Below are positions 1 through 8,237 of a stretch of 64,000 bases of DNA, one piece after another (position 1 is the stretch's first letter; each line of letters starts with the position of its first letter). Below the pieces are notes generated by a model. It had not been told where the DNA came from, did not search any database, and saw nothing but the letters and a program-made list of their open reading frames with translations. The position numbers and the translations under genes were made by a program. The stretch is from CAVVJA01 sp963809815 (GTDB taxonomy: Bacteria > Actinomycetota > Actinomycetes > Mycobacteriales > Jatrophihabitantaceae), in the NCBI GenBank assembly GCA_963809815.1, contig CAWELM010000010.1, positions 248,001 through 312,000 on the forward strand, in the 5' to 3' direction.

Positions 1-930
1 CGAGATCGGGATCCCGTACTTGCGCAGCCGCGCGGTTGGTGAGAAGCCCTGGCCGGCACTGCACTCGCTCTCGGTCGCCACGGAGGCATGGGCGCCCGAG
101 GCGGCGATGCGTTGGTAGGAGTCCTCGTTCAGGCTCGATACATGCACGTGGGTCACTCGGTCGGTGAGATACCCGTGTTCAGCGATCAGCTGGATGCTCT
201 GGTCCGACGTGACGCCCCACACTCCGCTGTGCGTGGTCACCCTCGTGTCCAGATCGCGGGCCACGGCGAAGGCCGGTCCCTCGGGAAATGCTGGATCGCC
301 AGGAACGTCGAAGGCCATCTGCCAGCGCAGCATGTCGCCCCGGCCATCGAGACGGCGGCGCACAAAGTCCTTGAACTCAGGGCGCGTCGACCACTCCCAT
401 GGCCCCTCGGCCAGGTTGCCGTAGGCGAAGACATATCGGCCGTCGAGCCGCTCGAGCGCATCGACGGCGGCTTCGGCGTGGTCGGTCGTCCGCAGGCCGT
501 GCGACCAGTCCAGCGTGGTTGTCACGCCCGCATCGAGGGAGTCGAGTCCGGCGAGCAGGTTGCCCGCGTAGATCTCTTCGGGCCGGAACGCGTGCCCCCA
601 CTCCAGGTAGTAGAAGTAGAAGTAGTTCGTCAGCGTCCAGTCGGCGCCGAAGCCGCGCATGACCGTTTGCCACATGTGTCGGTGGGTATCGATCATGCCG
701 GGCATCACGATGCCGCCGCGGGAGTCGATCTCCACGGTGCCTTCCGGCACGTTCAAAGATCTCCCGACGTCTGCGATCGAGTCGCCGACGACGAGCACGT
801 CGGTGTCCTCTCGAGTGCCGATCCCTAGATCGCCGCTCACGACGGTCGCGTTTCGGAATACGAATCCGGGCGCGGTCGTGACCGCGTCTACCGACGGGAG
901 CACGCGTTGGGGTCGGTCGGGTGTCACCAT
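1..930 (-). CDS. Amidohydrolase family protein (chlorohydrolase/cytosine-deaminase-like), truncated by window edge
   Basis: The reading frame is open from an ATG at 930 to the left edge, giving 310 codons of the N-terminal part. The start has an AGGAG ribosome site about 8 bases upstream. The protein begins with the small beta-sandwich segment usual in this superfamily, followed by GMIDTHRHMWQ at residues 78-88, whose two histidines (about 83 and 85) are the HxH zinc/iron ligands. Further histidines follow in RVTTHSGVW and THVHVSS, which fit the remaining metal and active-site positions. Family members hydrolyse amino or chloro groups on heterocycles or cyclic amides; the substrate cannot be told. 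It is divergent from the SnoaL-like gene at 1042. The C-terminal part, with the catalytic Asp, lies outside the window. Confidence 0.8.
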   Translation of the reverse strand, partial: MVTPDRPQRVLPSVDAVTTAPGFVFRNATVVSGDLGIGTREDTDVLVVGDSIADVGRSLNVPEGTVEIDSRGGIVMPGMIDTHRHMWQTVMRGFGADWTLTNYFYFYYLEWGHAFRPEEIYAGNLLAGLDSLDAGVTTTLDWSHGLRTTDHAEAAVDALERLDGRYVFAYGNLAEGPWEWSTRPEFKDFVRRRLDGRGDMLRWQMAFDVPGDPAFPEGPAFAVARDLDTRVTTHSGVWGVTSDQSIQLIAEHGYLTDRVTHVHVSSLNEDSYQRIAASGAHASVATESECSAGQGFSPTARLRKYGIPIS

Positions 931-1041
931 GGCAGGCTCCTGCTCGTCGAGTGCAGTGGTGCCGATTCCGCTTCGCTGGTTGGCTTTCTACGCCGTGATA
1001 GTTCATCGGTCAACCAACTGCAGGCCCGTATTCTCAGCGCC

Positions 1042-1419
1042 GTGACCGACGACGCAGATGTGATCGCCGACCTGGAAGCGCAGAGATACCAAGCGATGCT
1101 CCGCTCAGACGAGGCGACCCTCGATGAGCTGTGCGATGACGAGCTGACCTACACGCACTCGGACGGCGCTCGCGACACGAAGGTCAGCTATCTGCGACGG
1201 GTCCGCGACGGTTACTTCGACTACCAGTGGCTCGAGCACGAGAACTATCGGACGATCGTCGTCGGCGACTGCGCCGTCTTGGTCGGCCGGATGACCGGCG
1301 ACGTGGTCGTCAACGGGTCGCTGCGCCATCTGAACAGCGCAGCGCTGATCGTCTGGGTCCGGCGGGCGAACGGGTGGCGGCTTCTCGCGTTTCAGCCCAC
1401 GCCGCTGAAGTCTGGCTGA
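1042..1419 (+). CDS. SnoaL/DUF4440-like nuclear transport factor 2 family protein
   Basis: A protein of 125 residues from a GTG at 1042 (VTDDADVIADLEAQRYQAML). An in-frame ATG exists at 907, but the extra 45 residues have no family character and would overlap the divergent amidohydrolase, so the GTG is preferred. The pattern of an N-terminal helix followed by strands (DELTYTHSDGARDTK, IVVGDCAVLVGRMTG, WRLLAFQPTPL) is typical of the NTF2-like cone fold used by small polyketide cyclases, isomerases and DUF4440 proteins. No catalytic residues can be assigned with confidence. The stop lies five bases from the stop of the convergent dioxygenase gene. Confidence 0.7.
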   Translation: MTDDADVIADLEAQRYQAMLRSDEATLDELCDDELTYTHSDGARDTKVSYLRRVRDGYFDYQWLEHENYRTIVVGDCAVLVGRMTGDVVVNGSLRHLNSAALIVWVRRANGWRLLAFQPTPLKSG

Positions 1420-1423
1420 GCGT

Positions 1424-2315
1424 TCACGCAATCGGCGCGAGCACGAGGTCGAAGCTCGTGCGCGCCCAGCGTCCGGCTCGAGAACCCGGCCGTCCGGTGT
1501 CGGCTCGGTGCCCGGCGCCCGGATGAAGTCGACGATCAGCGAGTCGCGGATGCCGAAGACGCTGTCGTAGCCCATGTCGTCACCGGCGACGAATACGTGC
1601 GTCACGAGGGTTCGCATGCCAGGGTGGCTGACCATGAAGTGCAGGTGCGGGGCCCGCGTGGGTGAGCGGTGCGCCGCAGCTAGCAGGTCGCCTACCGGGC
1701 CGTCCGCTGGAATGGGATACGGCGTCGGGGTCAGTGCCCAGAAACGGTAGCGGCCTTCGTCGTCCGCGAAGAGGTGGCCGCGCGCGGCGGTACGGCCGTC
1801 GGCGTACTGGACGTCGTAGTAGCCGTCGGTCGTCGGCCTCCCACACCTCGATTCGCGCGCCCGGGAGCGGCCGACCATCAACATCCACGACGCGGCCCTC
1901 GACCCAGCACGGCTCGCCGGAGGCGTCGCCGGAGATGTCTCCGCCCAGCTCGACGAGCGGCGAGTCCTCGACGAAGAACGGGCCGACAACCGTGGCTTCG
2001 GTCGTGCGTCCCGTGGGGTCGTCGTTGACGGTGATCATCTGCATCGACGCCCCGAGGACGTCGGAGAGCAGGATGAACTCCTGCCGCTTGTCATCGGTGA
2101 TGTGCCCGACGCGGGTGAGGAAGTCGATGCCCAGTTGCCACTCACGCCCAGTTAGCCGGACTTCGCGGATGAAGGCGTGCAGGTGCTCGACCAGCGCAGT
2201 CAAGCACAGTCCTGAGTCGCTCGTCCGGGGTGTTTGCCAGGCTGGCGACCACGGCGTCGACAAGCTGTTGCTCCCGGCGTTCCTGGATGCTCGGCTCGGC
2301 GTCGGTTCCGGTCAT
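1424..2315 (-). pseudogene. Hydroxyquinol/catechol 1,2-dioxygenase (intradiol), three frameshifts
   Basis: This is an intradiol ring-cleavage dioxygenase read in pieces. The N-terminal piece starts at ATG 2315 (MTGTDAEPSIQERREQ, with a GGAGGG ribosome site). The sequence moves to a second frame near 2203 (one extra base), continuing LTALVEHLHAFIREVRL...EVWEAD. It moves to a third frame near 1830 (one extra base), giving DGYYDVQYADGR...HLHFMVSHPGM. It shifts again near 1455 (one base missing) before the terminal TSFDLVLAPIA. Repaired, the product is about 296 residues, normal for hydroxyquinol 1,2-dioxygenase. The Fe(III) ligands can be seen as the Tyr in GYYDVQY, a further Tyr in RYRFWALTPTPYPIP, and the HLHF histidines. 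The enzyme would cleave hydroxyquinol to maleylacetate, the substrate of the upstream reductase, which it overlaps by four bases. The breaks may be sequencing errors, but three in one gene also allow true decay. Confidence 0.75.
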
Positions 2316-3385
2316 GGAGCTCCCTCCGTCCAGGTCGGCCGCGGATCGCTTCCCGACCACGCGCCGTGCAGCACAACGGTCAGCGACGCGGCGTCGACGG
2401 GCCGCGGATTGCTTGGCGGCACCTCCGGCAGGATCAGCGCGACCGCGGGTTCGATGTCGTCTTCGCGCAGGCCGATCTCACCCAGTGCCCTGGGTGCGTC
2501 AACGCGCGTGCGCAGCCGGTCCAGCCCATCGGAGGCATCGTCGGACCCCAGCGCATCGGCGATGCGGGCACTGGCGGTCGCCGCGAACGGCGCGTTGAAC
2601 GCCAGCACGTGTGGCAGCACGATTGCATGGGTGGCCGCGTGGGGGAGTCCGAACGCGCCGCCAAGGACGTGGCAGATCTTGTGGTGCAGGCCGGATCCGG
2701 CCGACGCGAACGCGACCGCGGCAAGGTAGCTGCCGTACAGGGTCTGCTCCGTCGCGTCAATGTCGCCGGCGACGACGCCGGGCAGGCCGGTGCGCAGGGC
2801 CCGCAGCCCCTCCATGGCGAGCGCCGCGTCGATCGGATCGACGCGGGGTGCCCACATCGAGTCGATCGCGTGGGCGACCGCGTTCAGCCCTGACGCGACG
2901 GCGAGAGACGACGGCAGCCCGGCGAACAGATCAGCGTCGTATACGACCACCGCGGGAAGAACGCGCGGATCGCTGCCGGTCCGCTTCCGGCCGTTCTCGG
3001 TCAGCCCCCATACATCCGTGGCTTCCGAGCCGGCGAACGTCGTCGGCACCGCCACGATCGGCAGCGCCGAGGTGAGCGCGATGGCTTTGGCCAGCCCCGT
3101 TGCCGAACCGCCGCCTATGGCGATCAACAGATCCGCGCCGGCGGCGTGGACGGCGGCCCGGGCATCCGCCGCGACGTCCGCCGGGACATGCTCCACGATC
3201 TCGCCGTACCGAACCGCATCGATCAAGCCGGCGCGCGCCATCAGGTCCTCATGCCGGGCGCTGGCGACGACGAACGGCCGGTACGCGCCGATGCGTTTCG
3301 TCTCCGCCGCTAGGTGTGTCGCCGCGTGCCCGGTGCCGAACAGCACCCGCTGCGCCTTGGTCTCGTGCTCGAAAACGAGCGCCAC
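2312..3385 (-). CDS. Maleylacetate reductase (iron-containing alcohol dehydrogenase family)
   Basis: A 357-residue protein with the Fe-ADH fold. It has a nucleotide-binding IAIGGGSATGLAKAIA near residues 88-103, VPTTFAGSEATDVWG near 112-126, and a metal-binding histidine region HHKICHVLGGAFGLPH...HAIVLPHV in the C-terminal half. The TFAGSEAT motif and length are those of maleylacetate reductases, which reduce maleylacetate to 3-oxoadipate with NAD(P)H in hydroxyquinol and chlorocatechol degradation. Its stop overlaps the start of the dioxygenase gene (ATGA), so the two are co-transcribed and carry consecutive pathway steps. No monooxygenase that makes hydroxyquinol is visible in the window. 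Confidence 0.88.
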   Translation of the reverse strand: MALVFEHETKAQRVLFGTGHAATHLAAETKRIGAYRPFVVASARHEDLMARAGLIDAVRYGEIVEHVPADVAADARAAVHAAGADLLIAIGGGSATGLAKAIALTSALPIVAVPTTFAGSEATDVWGLTENGRKRTGSDPRVLPAVVVYDADLFAGLPSSLAVASGLNAVAHAIDSMWAPRVDPIDAALAMEGLRALRTGLPGVVAGDIDATEQTLYGSYLAAVAFASAGSGLHHKICHVLGGAFGLPHAATHAIVLPHVLAFNAPFAATASARIADALGSDDASDGLDRLRTRVDAPRALGEIGLREDDIEPAVALILPEVPPSNPRPVDAASLTVVLHGAWSGSDPRPTWTEGAP

Positions 3386-3507
3386 CGAAGAACTCCCGGC
3401 TCTCTACGGACTCCCTGTCTAGCGATGCTGTCATCCGCCTGCATTTCAGGCTAACTGTGGACCGTCGTGAGCCGCGGCTTGCAACGACACCGGTGTCTCG
3501 GCTAACC

Positions 3508-3527
3508 TACAACCAAATGGTTGTAGA
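3508..3527. promoter_or_regulatory. Palindromic operator of the ArsR-family regulator, overlapping its start codon
   Basis: CTACAACCAAATGGTTGTAG is a perfect palindrome with 8-base arms and a 4-base centre, and the ATG of the downstream regulator lies in its centre. Inverted repeats around AACCAAATGGTT are the usual binding sites of ArsR-type repressors that precede AHSA1 genes, so autorepression is inferred. There is no Shine-Dalgarno sequence in front of this ATG, so either translation is leaderless or the GTG at 3532 is used. Confidence 0.7.
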
Positions 3528-3891
3528 TAGTGTGACCGACGAAGCAGTCGACAATGTATTCCACGCCCTGGCGGACGCTACCCGGCGTGACATCCTCCGC
3601 CGCTCCGTCCAGGGCGACTCGTCTGTGTCGCGGCTGGCCGAGGCCTATCCGATGAGCTTCGCCGCCGTGCAAAAGCACGTCGCGGTGCTGGAGCGGGTCG
3701 GCTTGGTCACCAAGGAGCGCCGCGGACGGGAGCAACTCGTGCGCACCGATCCGGATGCGGTCCGCCGGGCCCGGCAGGCCCTTGACCAGCTCGAGACGGC
3801 TTGGCGCGGGCGCGTGGACCGCATGGCCGAGTTGCTCGCGCAAGATCCCGACCCACAACAGAATCCCCCGACGAGAGGACACGACACATGA
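3517..3891 (+). CDS. ArsR/SmtB-family helix-turn-helix transcriptional regulator
   Basis: A winged-helix regulator of 124 residues. VFHALADATRRDILRRS near the start is the classic first helix region, and SVSRLAEAYPMSFAAVQKHVAVLERVGLV contains the helix-turn-helix, followed by a wing (TKERRGREQLV). It lacks the metal-binding cysteine motif of metal-sensing ArsR members. Such regulators typically precede an AHSA1 (SRPBCC) gene, as here with an ATGA overlap at 3888-3891. It probably represses its own operon through the palindrome at 3508-3527. The start is the ATG inside the palindrome; GTG 3532 is an alternative. Confidence 0.9.
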   Translation: MVVDSVTDEAVDNVFHALADATRRDILRRSVQGDSSVSRLAEAYPMSFAAVQKHVAVLERVGLVTKERRGREQLVRTDPDAVRRARQALDQLETAWRGRVDRMAELLAQDPDPQQNPPTRGHDT

Positions 3892-4374
3892 GCGTCACCA
3901 GCGTCGAGAAAGACTTCGACCGCCTCACCCTCACCGTGGTCGCCGACTTCGACGCCTCACCCGAGCGGGTGTGGCAGCTATGGGCCGATCCGCGAAAGTT
4001 GGAACGCTGGTGGGGGCCGCCGAGCTACCCGGCGACGGTCGAACTGTACGACCTGGCTCCGGGCGGAGACGTCAGCTACTTCATGACCGGTCCGGAGGGT
4101 GAGAAGTACCACGGCTGGTGGCGAGTCACCGTCGGTCAACCCGCCGAAGTCTCTCGAGTTTCGGGACGGATTCGCCGACCAGGAAGGGAATCCGGCGGCC
4201 GATATGCCAACAACCACCGTGCATATGCAGCTCACCGAGCATGGCGGTGGCACCCGGATGGAACTGCGCACAGTGTTCGACTCCCGCGAGGAGATGGAGC
4301 GGCTCGACAGCATGGGCATGACCGAGGGCATGCGGGAGGCTGTCGGCCAGATGGACTCCCTCCTCGCGGGCTAA
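3888..4374 (+). CDS. AHSA1/SRPBCC domain protein (frameshifted)
   Basis: The first frame reads MSVTSVEKDFDRLTLTVVADFDASPERVWQLW...ERWWGPPSYPATVE, the standard beginning of the AHSA1 (activator of Hsp90 ATPase homologue) branch of the START-like fold. After HGWWRVT the family sequence continues one frame over as SVNPPKSLEFRDGFADQEGNP and runs to a stop at 4374. One extra base near 4131 accounts for this, and repair gives about 161 residues, the usual length. The fold holds a hydrophobic ligand pocket; its role in bacteria is not settled. It starts within the stop of the ArsR gene, and the DHFR-like gene follows, so the three form one operon. Confidence 0.82.
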
Positions 4375-4419
4375 CCCAGACTGCTCCGTACCACATCCGA
4401 TCGAAAGGACACGGGAGAG

Positions 4420-5025
4420 ATGAGAAAGCTGATCGTGAGCACCTTCGTGACCCTCGACGGGGTCATGCAAGCCCCGGGTGGCCCAGAGGAGGATGGCGAA
4501 GGCGGCTTCGCGTACGGCGGCTGGTCGGTGAACTACTGGGACGACCAGATGGGTCAGGTCATGGGCGAGGCCATGAGCAGGCCGTTCGATCTCGTTCTTG
4601 GACGCAAGACCTACGACATTTTCGCCGCGTTCTGGCCCAACGCGAGCGACGATGCGGGCGGCAAGCCGTTGAATGACGCCACCAAGTACGTCGCGTCGCG
4701 GAGTCAGCCCACGCTGGCCTGGGGTCCCTCGGTCCTGATCGACGCAGACGCGGCCGAAGGCGTCGCGGCGCTCAAGGAGGGAAACGGGCCAGAACTGCAG
4801 GTGCACGGCAGCGGGAACCTGATCCAGACGCTGTTGCGCCACAACCTGGTCGACGAGTTCCGGCTGTGGGTGTTTCCTGTCGTCATCGGCTCCGGCAAGC
4901 GCCTGTTCGCGGACGGCACGATCCCCGCCGGACTGAACCTTGTTGACAGCAAGGTCTCAACGACTGGAGTCGTTATAGGTACCTACGAGCCCGCTGGCGA
5001 GATCGTCACCGGATCATTCGCATAG
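4420..5025 (+). CDS. Dihydrofolate reductase family protein (RibD C-terminal-like)
   Basis: A protein of 201 residues starting MRKLIVSTFVTLDGVMQAPGG, with GGAG six bases upstream. The opening strand and LDGVMQ motif, LVLGRKTYDIFAAFWP in the middle, and the late LQVHGSGNLIQTLLRHNLVDEFRLWVFPVVIGSGKRLF are the standard marks of the RibD_C/DHFR-like family. These proteins bind a pyridine nucleotide, and many are of unknown substrate (they are often called YyaP/YwjB-like). It lies 45 bases after the AHSA1 gene, in the common ArsR-AHSA1-DHFR arrangement. Confidence 0.88.
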   Translation: MRKLIVSTFVTLDGVMQAPGGPEEDGEGGFAYGGWSVNYWDDQMGQVMGEAMSRPFDLVLGRKTYDIFAAFWPNASDDAGGKPLNDATKYVASRSQPTLAWGPSVLIDADAAEGVAALKEGNGPELQVHGSGNLIQTLLRHNLVDEFRLWVFPVVIGSGKRLFADGTIPAGLNLVDSKVSTTGVVIGTYEPAGEIVTGSFA

Positions 5026-5174
5026 CCGGACCCGCACTTCGACAATCGGCTCGCGACGTCGGCATCGACGACAAGCGGTCCCAGGAATACTGCCAGCTGG
5101 AAATCGTCATCTGATTAGCAGTTGACTTGGCCTGCGGACCGCATTGTCGCCCGTGCCGCCGCACGTCGTCGATG

Positions 5175-5751
5175 CTAGTTTTCACATCCGATTCCGTCGT
5201 GGTCGCTGTCGAGGCCATAGGGATCGCTCCCGGTAACCGTGACTGGCCCTTGGACATATCGAGGGCCATTACCGGATCCGCCCGCACAATCGACGTCCGG
5301 GCCAGGCGGGATACAGGGGCTATATCCAGGAGTACACGACAGGTGCGGCTTGAGATGAGGCCTGGGCCTGCTGGGCCGCGGACGCTTGGGCGGCCTGCGC
5401 CGCCGAAGCCTTTGCTGAAGCCGCCGCCGCAGATGCCTTGTCCGCCGCGGCTTTCTCTGCTGCGGCCTTTGCCGCCGCAGCTTTAGCCGCCGCAGCTTTA
5501 GCCGCCGCAGCGCGGGCTGCCGCTGCCTTGGCGGACGAACTGCTAGCAGCTGCGCGACTTTCCGCGGCAAGACTTTCCACTGCTAATGCGGATGCATTCT
5601 CGCTCGGAACCGAAGGCGTGGTTGATATTGCCGCTGAAGTCGGCGGCGACGCCGGCGCCGCGGTCATTGCTGAATGTGATCCGCAGGCGACCGCGACCAC
5701 GAGGGTGAGCGCACACAGAATTGCCCCGCTAATTGTTCGAAACACGCCCAT
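5175..5751 (-). CDS. Ala-rich secreted protein/lipoprotein with C-terminal excalibur domain (frameshifted)
   Basis: The N-terminus MGVFRTISGAILCALTLVVAVACGS looks like a lipoprotein signal peptide with the modified cysteine at residue 23. A Ser/Pro-rich stretch follows, then a long Ala-Lys/Glu-rich segment (about residues 65-135) that would form a helix. The frame then breaks near 5338 (one extra base) and continues as CTPGYSPCIPP...DCAGG and ends in DPYGLDSDHDGIGCEN, an excalibur-type calcium-binding motif with the DxDxDGxxCE pattern and paired cysteines. Repaired length is about 191 residues. An extracellular or envelope role is likely. The DNA of the Ala-rich part contains a 15-base tandem repeat (5466-5512). 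Confidence 0.7.
5466..5512. repeat. 15-bp tandem repeat coding Ala-Lys-rich helix
   Basis: About three tandem copies of GCCGCCGCAGCTTTA on the + strand. They encode the AKAAA-type repeats of the overlapping minus-strand excalibur protein. This is coding low complexity, not a CRISPR or mobile repeat. Confidence 0.75.
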
Positions 5752-5855
5752 CCCCCGGCTCGACTGTTCGGGAGTTTCCCGACCGCGTCGCCCGTTGTCA
5801 AGTTTTGGTTAGAGAGATAACCGAGTACATAGCTCAGCTCTATTATCACTTCTGT

Positions 5856-5870
5856 TAGTATCTGATACTA
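5856..5870. promoter_or_regulatory. Palindrome upstream of the fic gene, putative operator
   Basis: TAGTATCTGATACTA is a perfect inverted repeat with 7-base arms around one base, ending 10 bases before the fic ATG. The surrounding 5800-5880 stretch is unusually AT-rich for this genome and also holds GGTTA-N6-TAACC at 5807-5822. The position fits an operator over the promoter or leader of fic; no regulator gene is adjacent. Confidence 0.4.
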
Positions 5871-5880
5871 GACTTGGCGC

Positions 5881-7110
5881 ATGCGCTCAGCTAGGCGAGC
5901 TGTATCCGCGACCCGGGCGACCGAGAGCGGCGGTTGGGCCGTGCTCGGATCGGAACCGCGCCCGTGGATGTCCGGACTTCCCGCCGGAATGCTGTCGGCC
6001 GGAGTCCGTCGCCGTCACTCGGGACCGTATGAGGCGGCGGTCGTCCCGTTTGTCGCAGACCGCGCTCTGCCGTTGCCGGCCGATGTGCTCGCGCTCTGCG
6101 AGGAAGCCACCGTCGAGATCGCTCGCTTCGACAGCGAGCTTGGTAGCGAGGTCGCCCCGTTTGCGTCCGTTCTGCTGCGTTCCGAGTCGGCATCCTCGTC
6201 GATGATCGAGAACCTCACGTCCGGTGCGAAGGCGATTGCCCTCGCGGAGTTGGGGAGTCGGGAAAAGCGCAATGCCACGGAGATCGTCGGCAATGTCGAT
6301 GCCATGAAGGCGGCTCTCGAACTGGCGAACCGACTCGATCAAGACGCGATCTTGGCGATGCATGCGGCCCTGGTCGCGCGTCACGAGCCGGATATCGCTG
6401 GCGGCTGGCGGCACGAGCAGGTCTGGATAGGCGGTGATTCATTTGGACCCCACGGCGCAACCTTCGTTCCTCCGCACCATGACCACGTACCGTCGTTGAT
6501 GGCTGACTTGGTTGGCTTCATTCGCCGATCGGATCTGCCGGTGTTGGCTCACACTGCTGTCGCGCATGCTCAGTTCGAAACCATCCATCCGTTCCCCGAT
6601 GGCAATGGCCGGACCGGCCGGGCGCTGGTGCACGCGATGCTGCGGGCGCATGGTCTGACCCGTAATGTCACCGTGCCGGTCTCCGCTGGACTGCTCACCG
6701 ACACGCCGGGCTATTTCGACACCCTGACCGCGTATCGCGCCGGCGATCCAGCCGCAATCGTCGAAAGGCTGGCGCAGGCTTCGTTTGCCGCGATCGTCAA
6801 CGGACGTCAACTCGTCGCCGAGCTCCACGCAATCCGTGCGAGCTGGGACCGCAAGATCCAGGTTCGGCGGGGCGCGGCGTCCTGGCGGTTGGCCGATCTG
6901 CTGATCCGCCAGCCCGTTGTCGACGCCGCCCGGATCGCATCGGAGTTGGCGATCGCACCCCAGAACGCGCACCGGGCCATCGCGCCACTCGTTGACGCGG
7001 GCGTCCTCACCGAGTTCACCGGCTTCGCCCGTAATCGCCTGTGGCAATCGAGCGAGGTGCTCGCGTCGCTCGACGACTTCGCTCGCCGGGCCGGTCGCCG
7101 GAGCAGCTGA
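5881..7110 (+). CDS. Fic family protein (class II, AMP-transferase fold)
   Basis: A protein of 409 residues. The core motif HPFPDGNGRTGR begins at His236 and matches HxFx(D/E)GNGRxxR completely, so transfer of AMP or a similar nucleotide part to a target hydroxyl is expected. Upstream, SSMIEN (about residues 104-109) fits the inhibitory (S/T)xxxE(G/N) motif, placed N-terminally as in class II Fic proteins. The N-terminal VRRRHSGPYEAAVVP segment and a C-terminal winged-helix-like part (DAARIASELAIAPQNAHRAIAPLVDAGVLTE) match the common Fic-HTH architecture. The stop overlaps the start of the next gene (TGATG at 7108-7112), so both are in one transcript. The first 30 residues are weakly supported and a later start is possible. 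Confidence 0.9.
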   Translation: MRSARRAVSATRATESGGWAVLGSEPRPWMSGLPAGMLSAGVRRRHSGPYEAAVVPFVADRALPLPADVLALCEEATVEIARFDSELGSEVAPFASVLLRSESASSSMIENLTSGAKAIALAELGSREKRNATEIVGNVDAMKAALELANRLDQDAILAMHAALVARHEPDIAGGWRHEQVWIGGDSFGPHGATFVPPHHDHVPSLMADLVGFIRRSDLPVLAHTAVAHAQFETIHPFPDGNGRTGRALVHAMLRAHGLTRNVTVPVSAGLLTDTPGYFDTLTAYRAGDPAAIVERLAQASFAAIVNGRQLVAELHAIRASWDRKIQVRRGAASWRLADLLIRQPVVDAARIASELAIAPQNAHRAIAPLVDAGVLTEFTGFARNRLWQSSEVLASLDDFARRAGRRSS

Positions 7111-8081
7111 TGAGCACGCCTAGTGTCATACGGGTGCCGAAGAACATGGTCGAAGTGCCGCCCGGCTGTTTCGTCATGGGCAGTGACGACCACTATGCCG
7201 AGGAGCGTCCTGCCCATGAGGAACACGTCTCGGAATTTCTCATCGACCAGCACCCCGTGACCAATGCCGAGTTCCGCCGCTTTGTGAAGGACACCAATCA
7301 CCGCACTACCGCCGAGATCACGCCATCGGCCGAGGACTTCCCGGACGCAGACCCCGACGATCTCGTGCCTGGTTCGCTCGTCTTCAGACCGACATCCGGG
7401 CCGGTGCCGTTAGCTGACTGGCCGCGCTGGTGGCACTGGACATCGGGTGCTCACTGGCGAGCACCGGAGGGCCCGGGTAGCTCCGTAGGCGGAAGGGAAC
7501 TGCACCCGGTCGTGCACGTCTCGTTCGAAGACGCCCTGGCCTACGCCCGTTGGGCCGGCAAGGACCTGCCCACCGAAGTCGAATGGGAGTACGCCGCTCG
7601 GGCTGGCCGCCCGCCGACCAGCTACGCCTGGGGGGATGAATTCATGCCGCGCGGCCGGCCGATGGCCAACACCTGGCACGGCGAGTTCCCATGGCAGACC
7701 GACAAGCCGCCCGGCAAGGATCGCACGACGCCGGTAGGTCGATTCCCAGCCAATGACTGGGGTCTGGTCGACATGATGGGGAACGTCTGGGAGTGGACGG
7801 CATCCGCATGGACGGATGACCACGGCGGCCGCGCCGGTGAGGCGTCGCCGTCTTGCTGCGCTCCACTCGGCCCGCTCCGTTCCCTTCAGGAGAGTGACCG
7901 GAACGTGATGAAAGGCGGTTCGCACCTGTGCGCCCCGTCGTATTGCCTGCGTTATCGACCCCCAGCTCGGCAAGGCCAAGCGGTCCGCAGTAGCACAAGC
8001 CACCTGGGCTTCCGGTGCATCATCCGCGGCTCCGCGCCCCGCCCACCCGCGAAAACCTGGCCACCCTCCTCTGCTAGATGA
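7110..8081 (+). CDS. Formylglycine-generating enzyme family protein (SUMF1/EgtB-like sulfatase modifier)
   Basis: A protein of 323 residues with the FGE-sulfatase fold: VEVPPGCFVMGSDD near the start, FLIDQHPVTNAEFRRFV, HPVVHVSFEDALAYARWAGKDLPTEVEWEYAARAG in the centre, and GNVWEWTASAW. Near the end, KGGSHLCAPSYCLRYRPPARQG carries the two cysteines (about Cys274 and Cys279) that bind copper and act in true formylglycine-generating enzymes. It is therefore predicted to oxidise a Cys of a CxPxR target to formylglycine, not merely to share the fold. No sulfatase gene lies in the window. It is translationally coupled to fic, and its stop codon lies in the left arm of a palindromic element. Confidence 0.88.
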   Translation: MSTPSVIRVPKNMVEVPPGCFVMGSDDHYAEERPAHEEHVSEFLIDQHPVTNAEFRRFVKDTNHRTTAEITPSAEDFPDADPDDLVPGSLVFRPTSGPVPLADWPRWWHWTSGAHWRAPEGPGSSVGGRELHPVVHVSFEDALAYARWAGKDLPTEVEWEYAARAGRPPTSYAWGDEFMPRGRPMANTWHGEFPWQTDKPPGKDRTTPVGRFPANDWGLVDMMGNVWEWTASAWTDDHGGRAGEASPSCCAPLGPLRSLQESDRNVMKGGSHLCAPSYCLRYRPPARQGQAVRSSTSHLGFRCIIRGSAPRPPAKTWPPSSAR

Positions 8082-8126
8082 TCTTGGACGTGCCAGCCCT
8101 GGGGCGCCGGTAAGTCCAAGATCATC
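8077..8126. repeat. Palindromic intergenic element, copy 1 (TGATCTTGGA family)
   Basis: Perfect 13-base arms, GATGATCTTGGAC (8077-8089) and its complement (8114-8126), enclose 24 bases. The interior resembles copy 3 at 30070 (AGCCCTGSGGCGMCGG). It could serve as a terminator between the FGE gene and the next gene, or it may be a REP-like or MITE-like element. Confidence 0.65.
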
Positions 8127-8237
8127 GCCATCGTGCCGGATAGCAGGTCGGGAAGCGCATCGGGCCGGACAGCGAGTCTGGAGCGGACCATGTATCGAGT
8201 TGCCCGTGCCGGCCTCCTTCCCAACGAGGTGGTCTGG

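Noticed and set aside
377..1006. A 209-codon minus-strand open frame near the left edge
   Set aside because: It is Arg-rich shadow sequence. The real gene on this strand is the amidohydrolase in another frame, starting at 930 and open to the window edge.
4126..4842. Long minus-strand open frame opposite the AHSA1 and DHFR-like genes
   Set aside because: It has no family character, and the + strand genes have clear motifs and ribosome sites.
5466..5512. Possible CRISPR or satellite repeat
   Set aside because: It is a 15-base coding tandem repeat for an Ala-rich helix.
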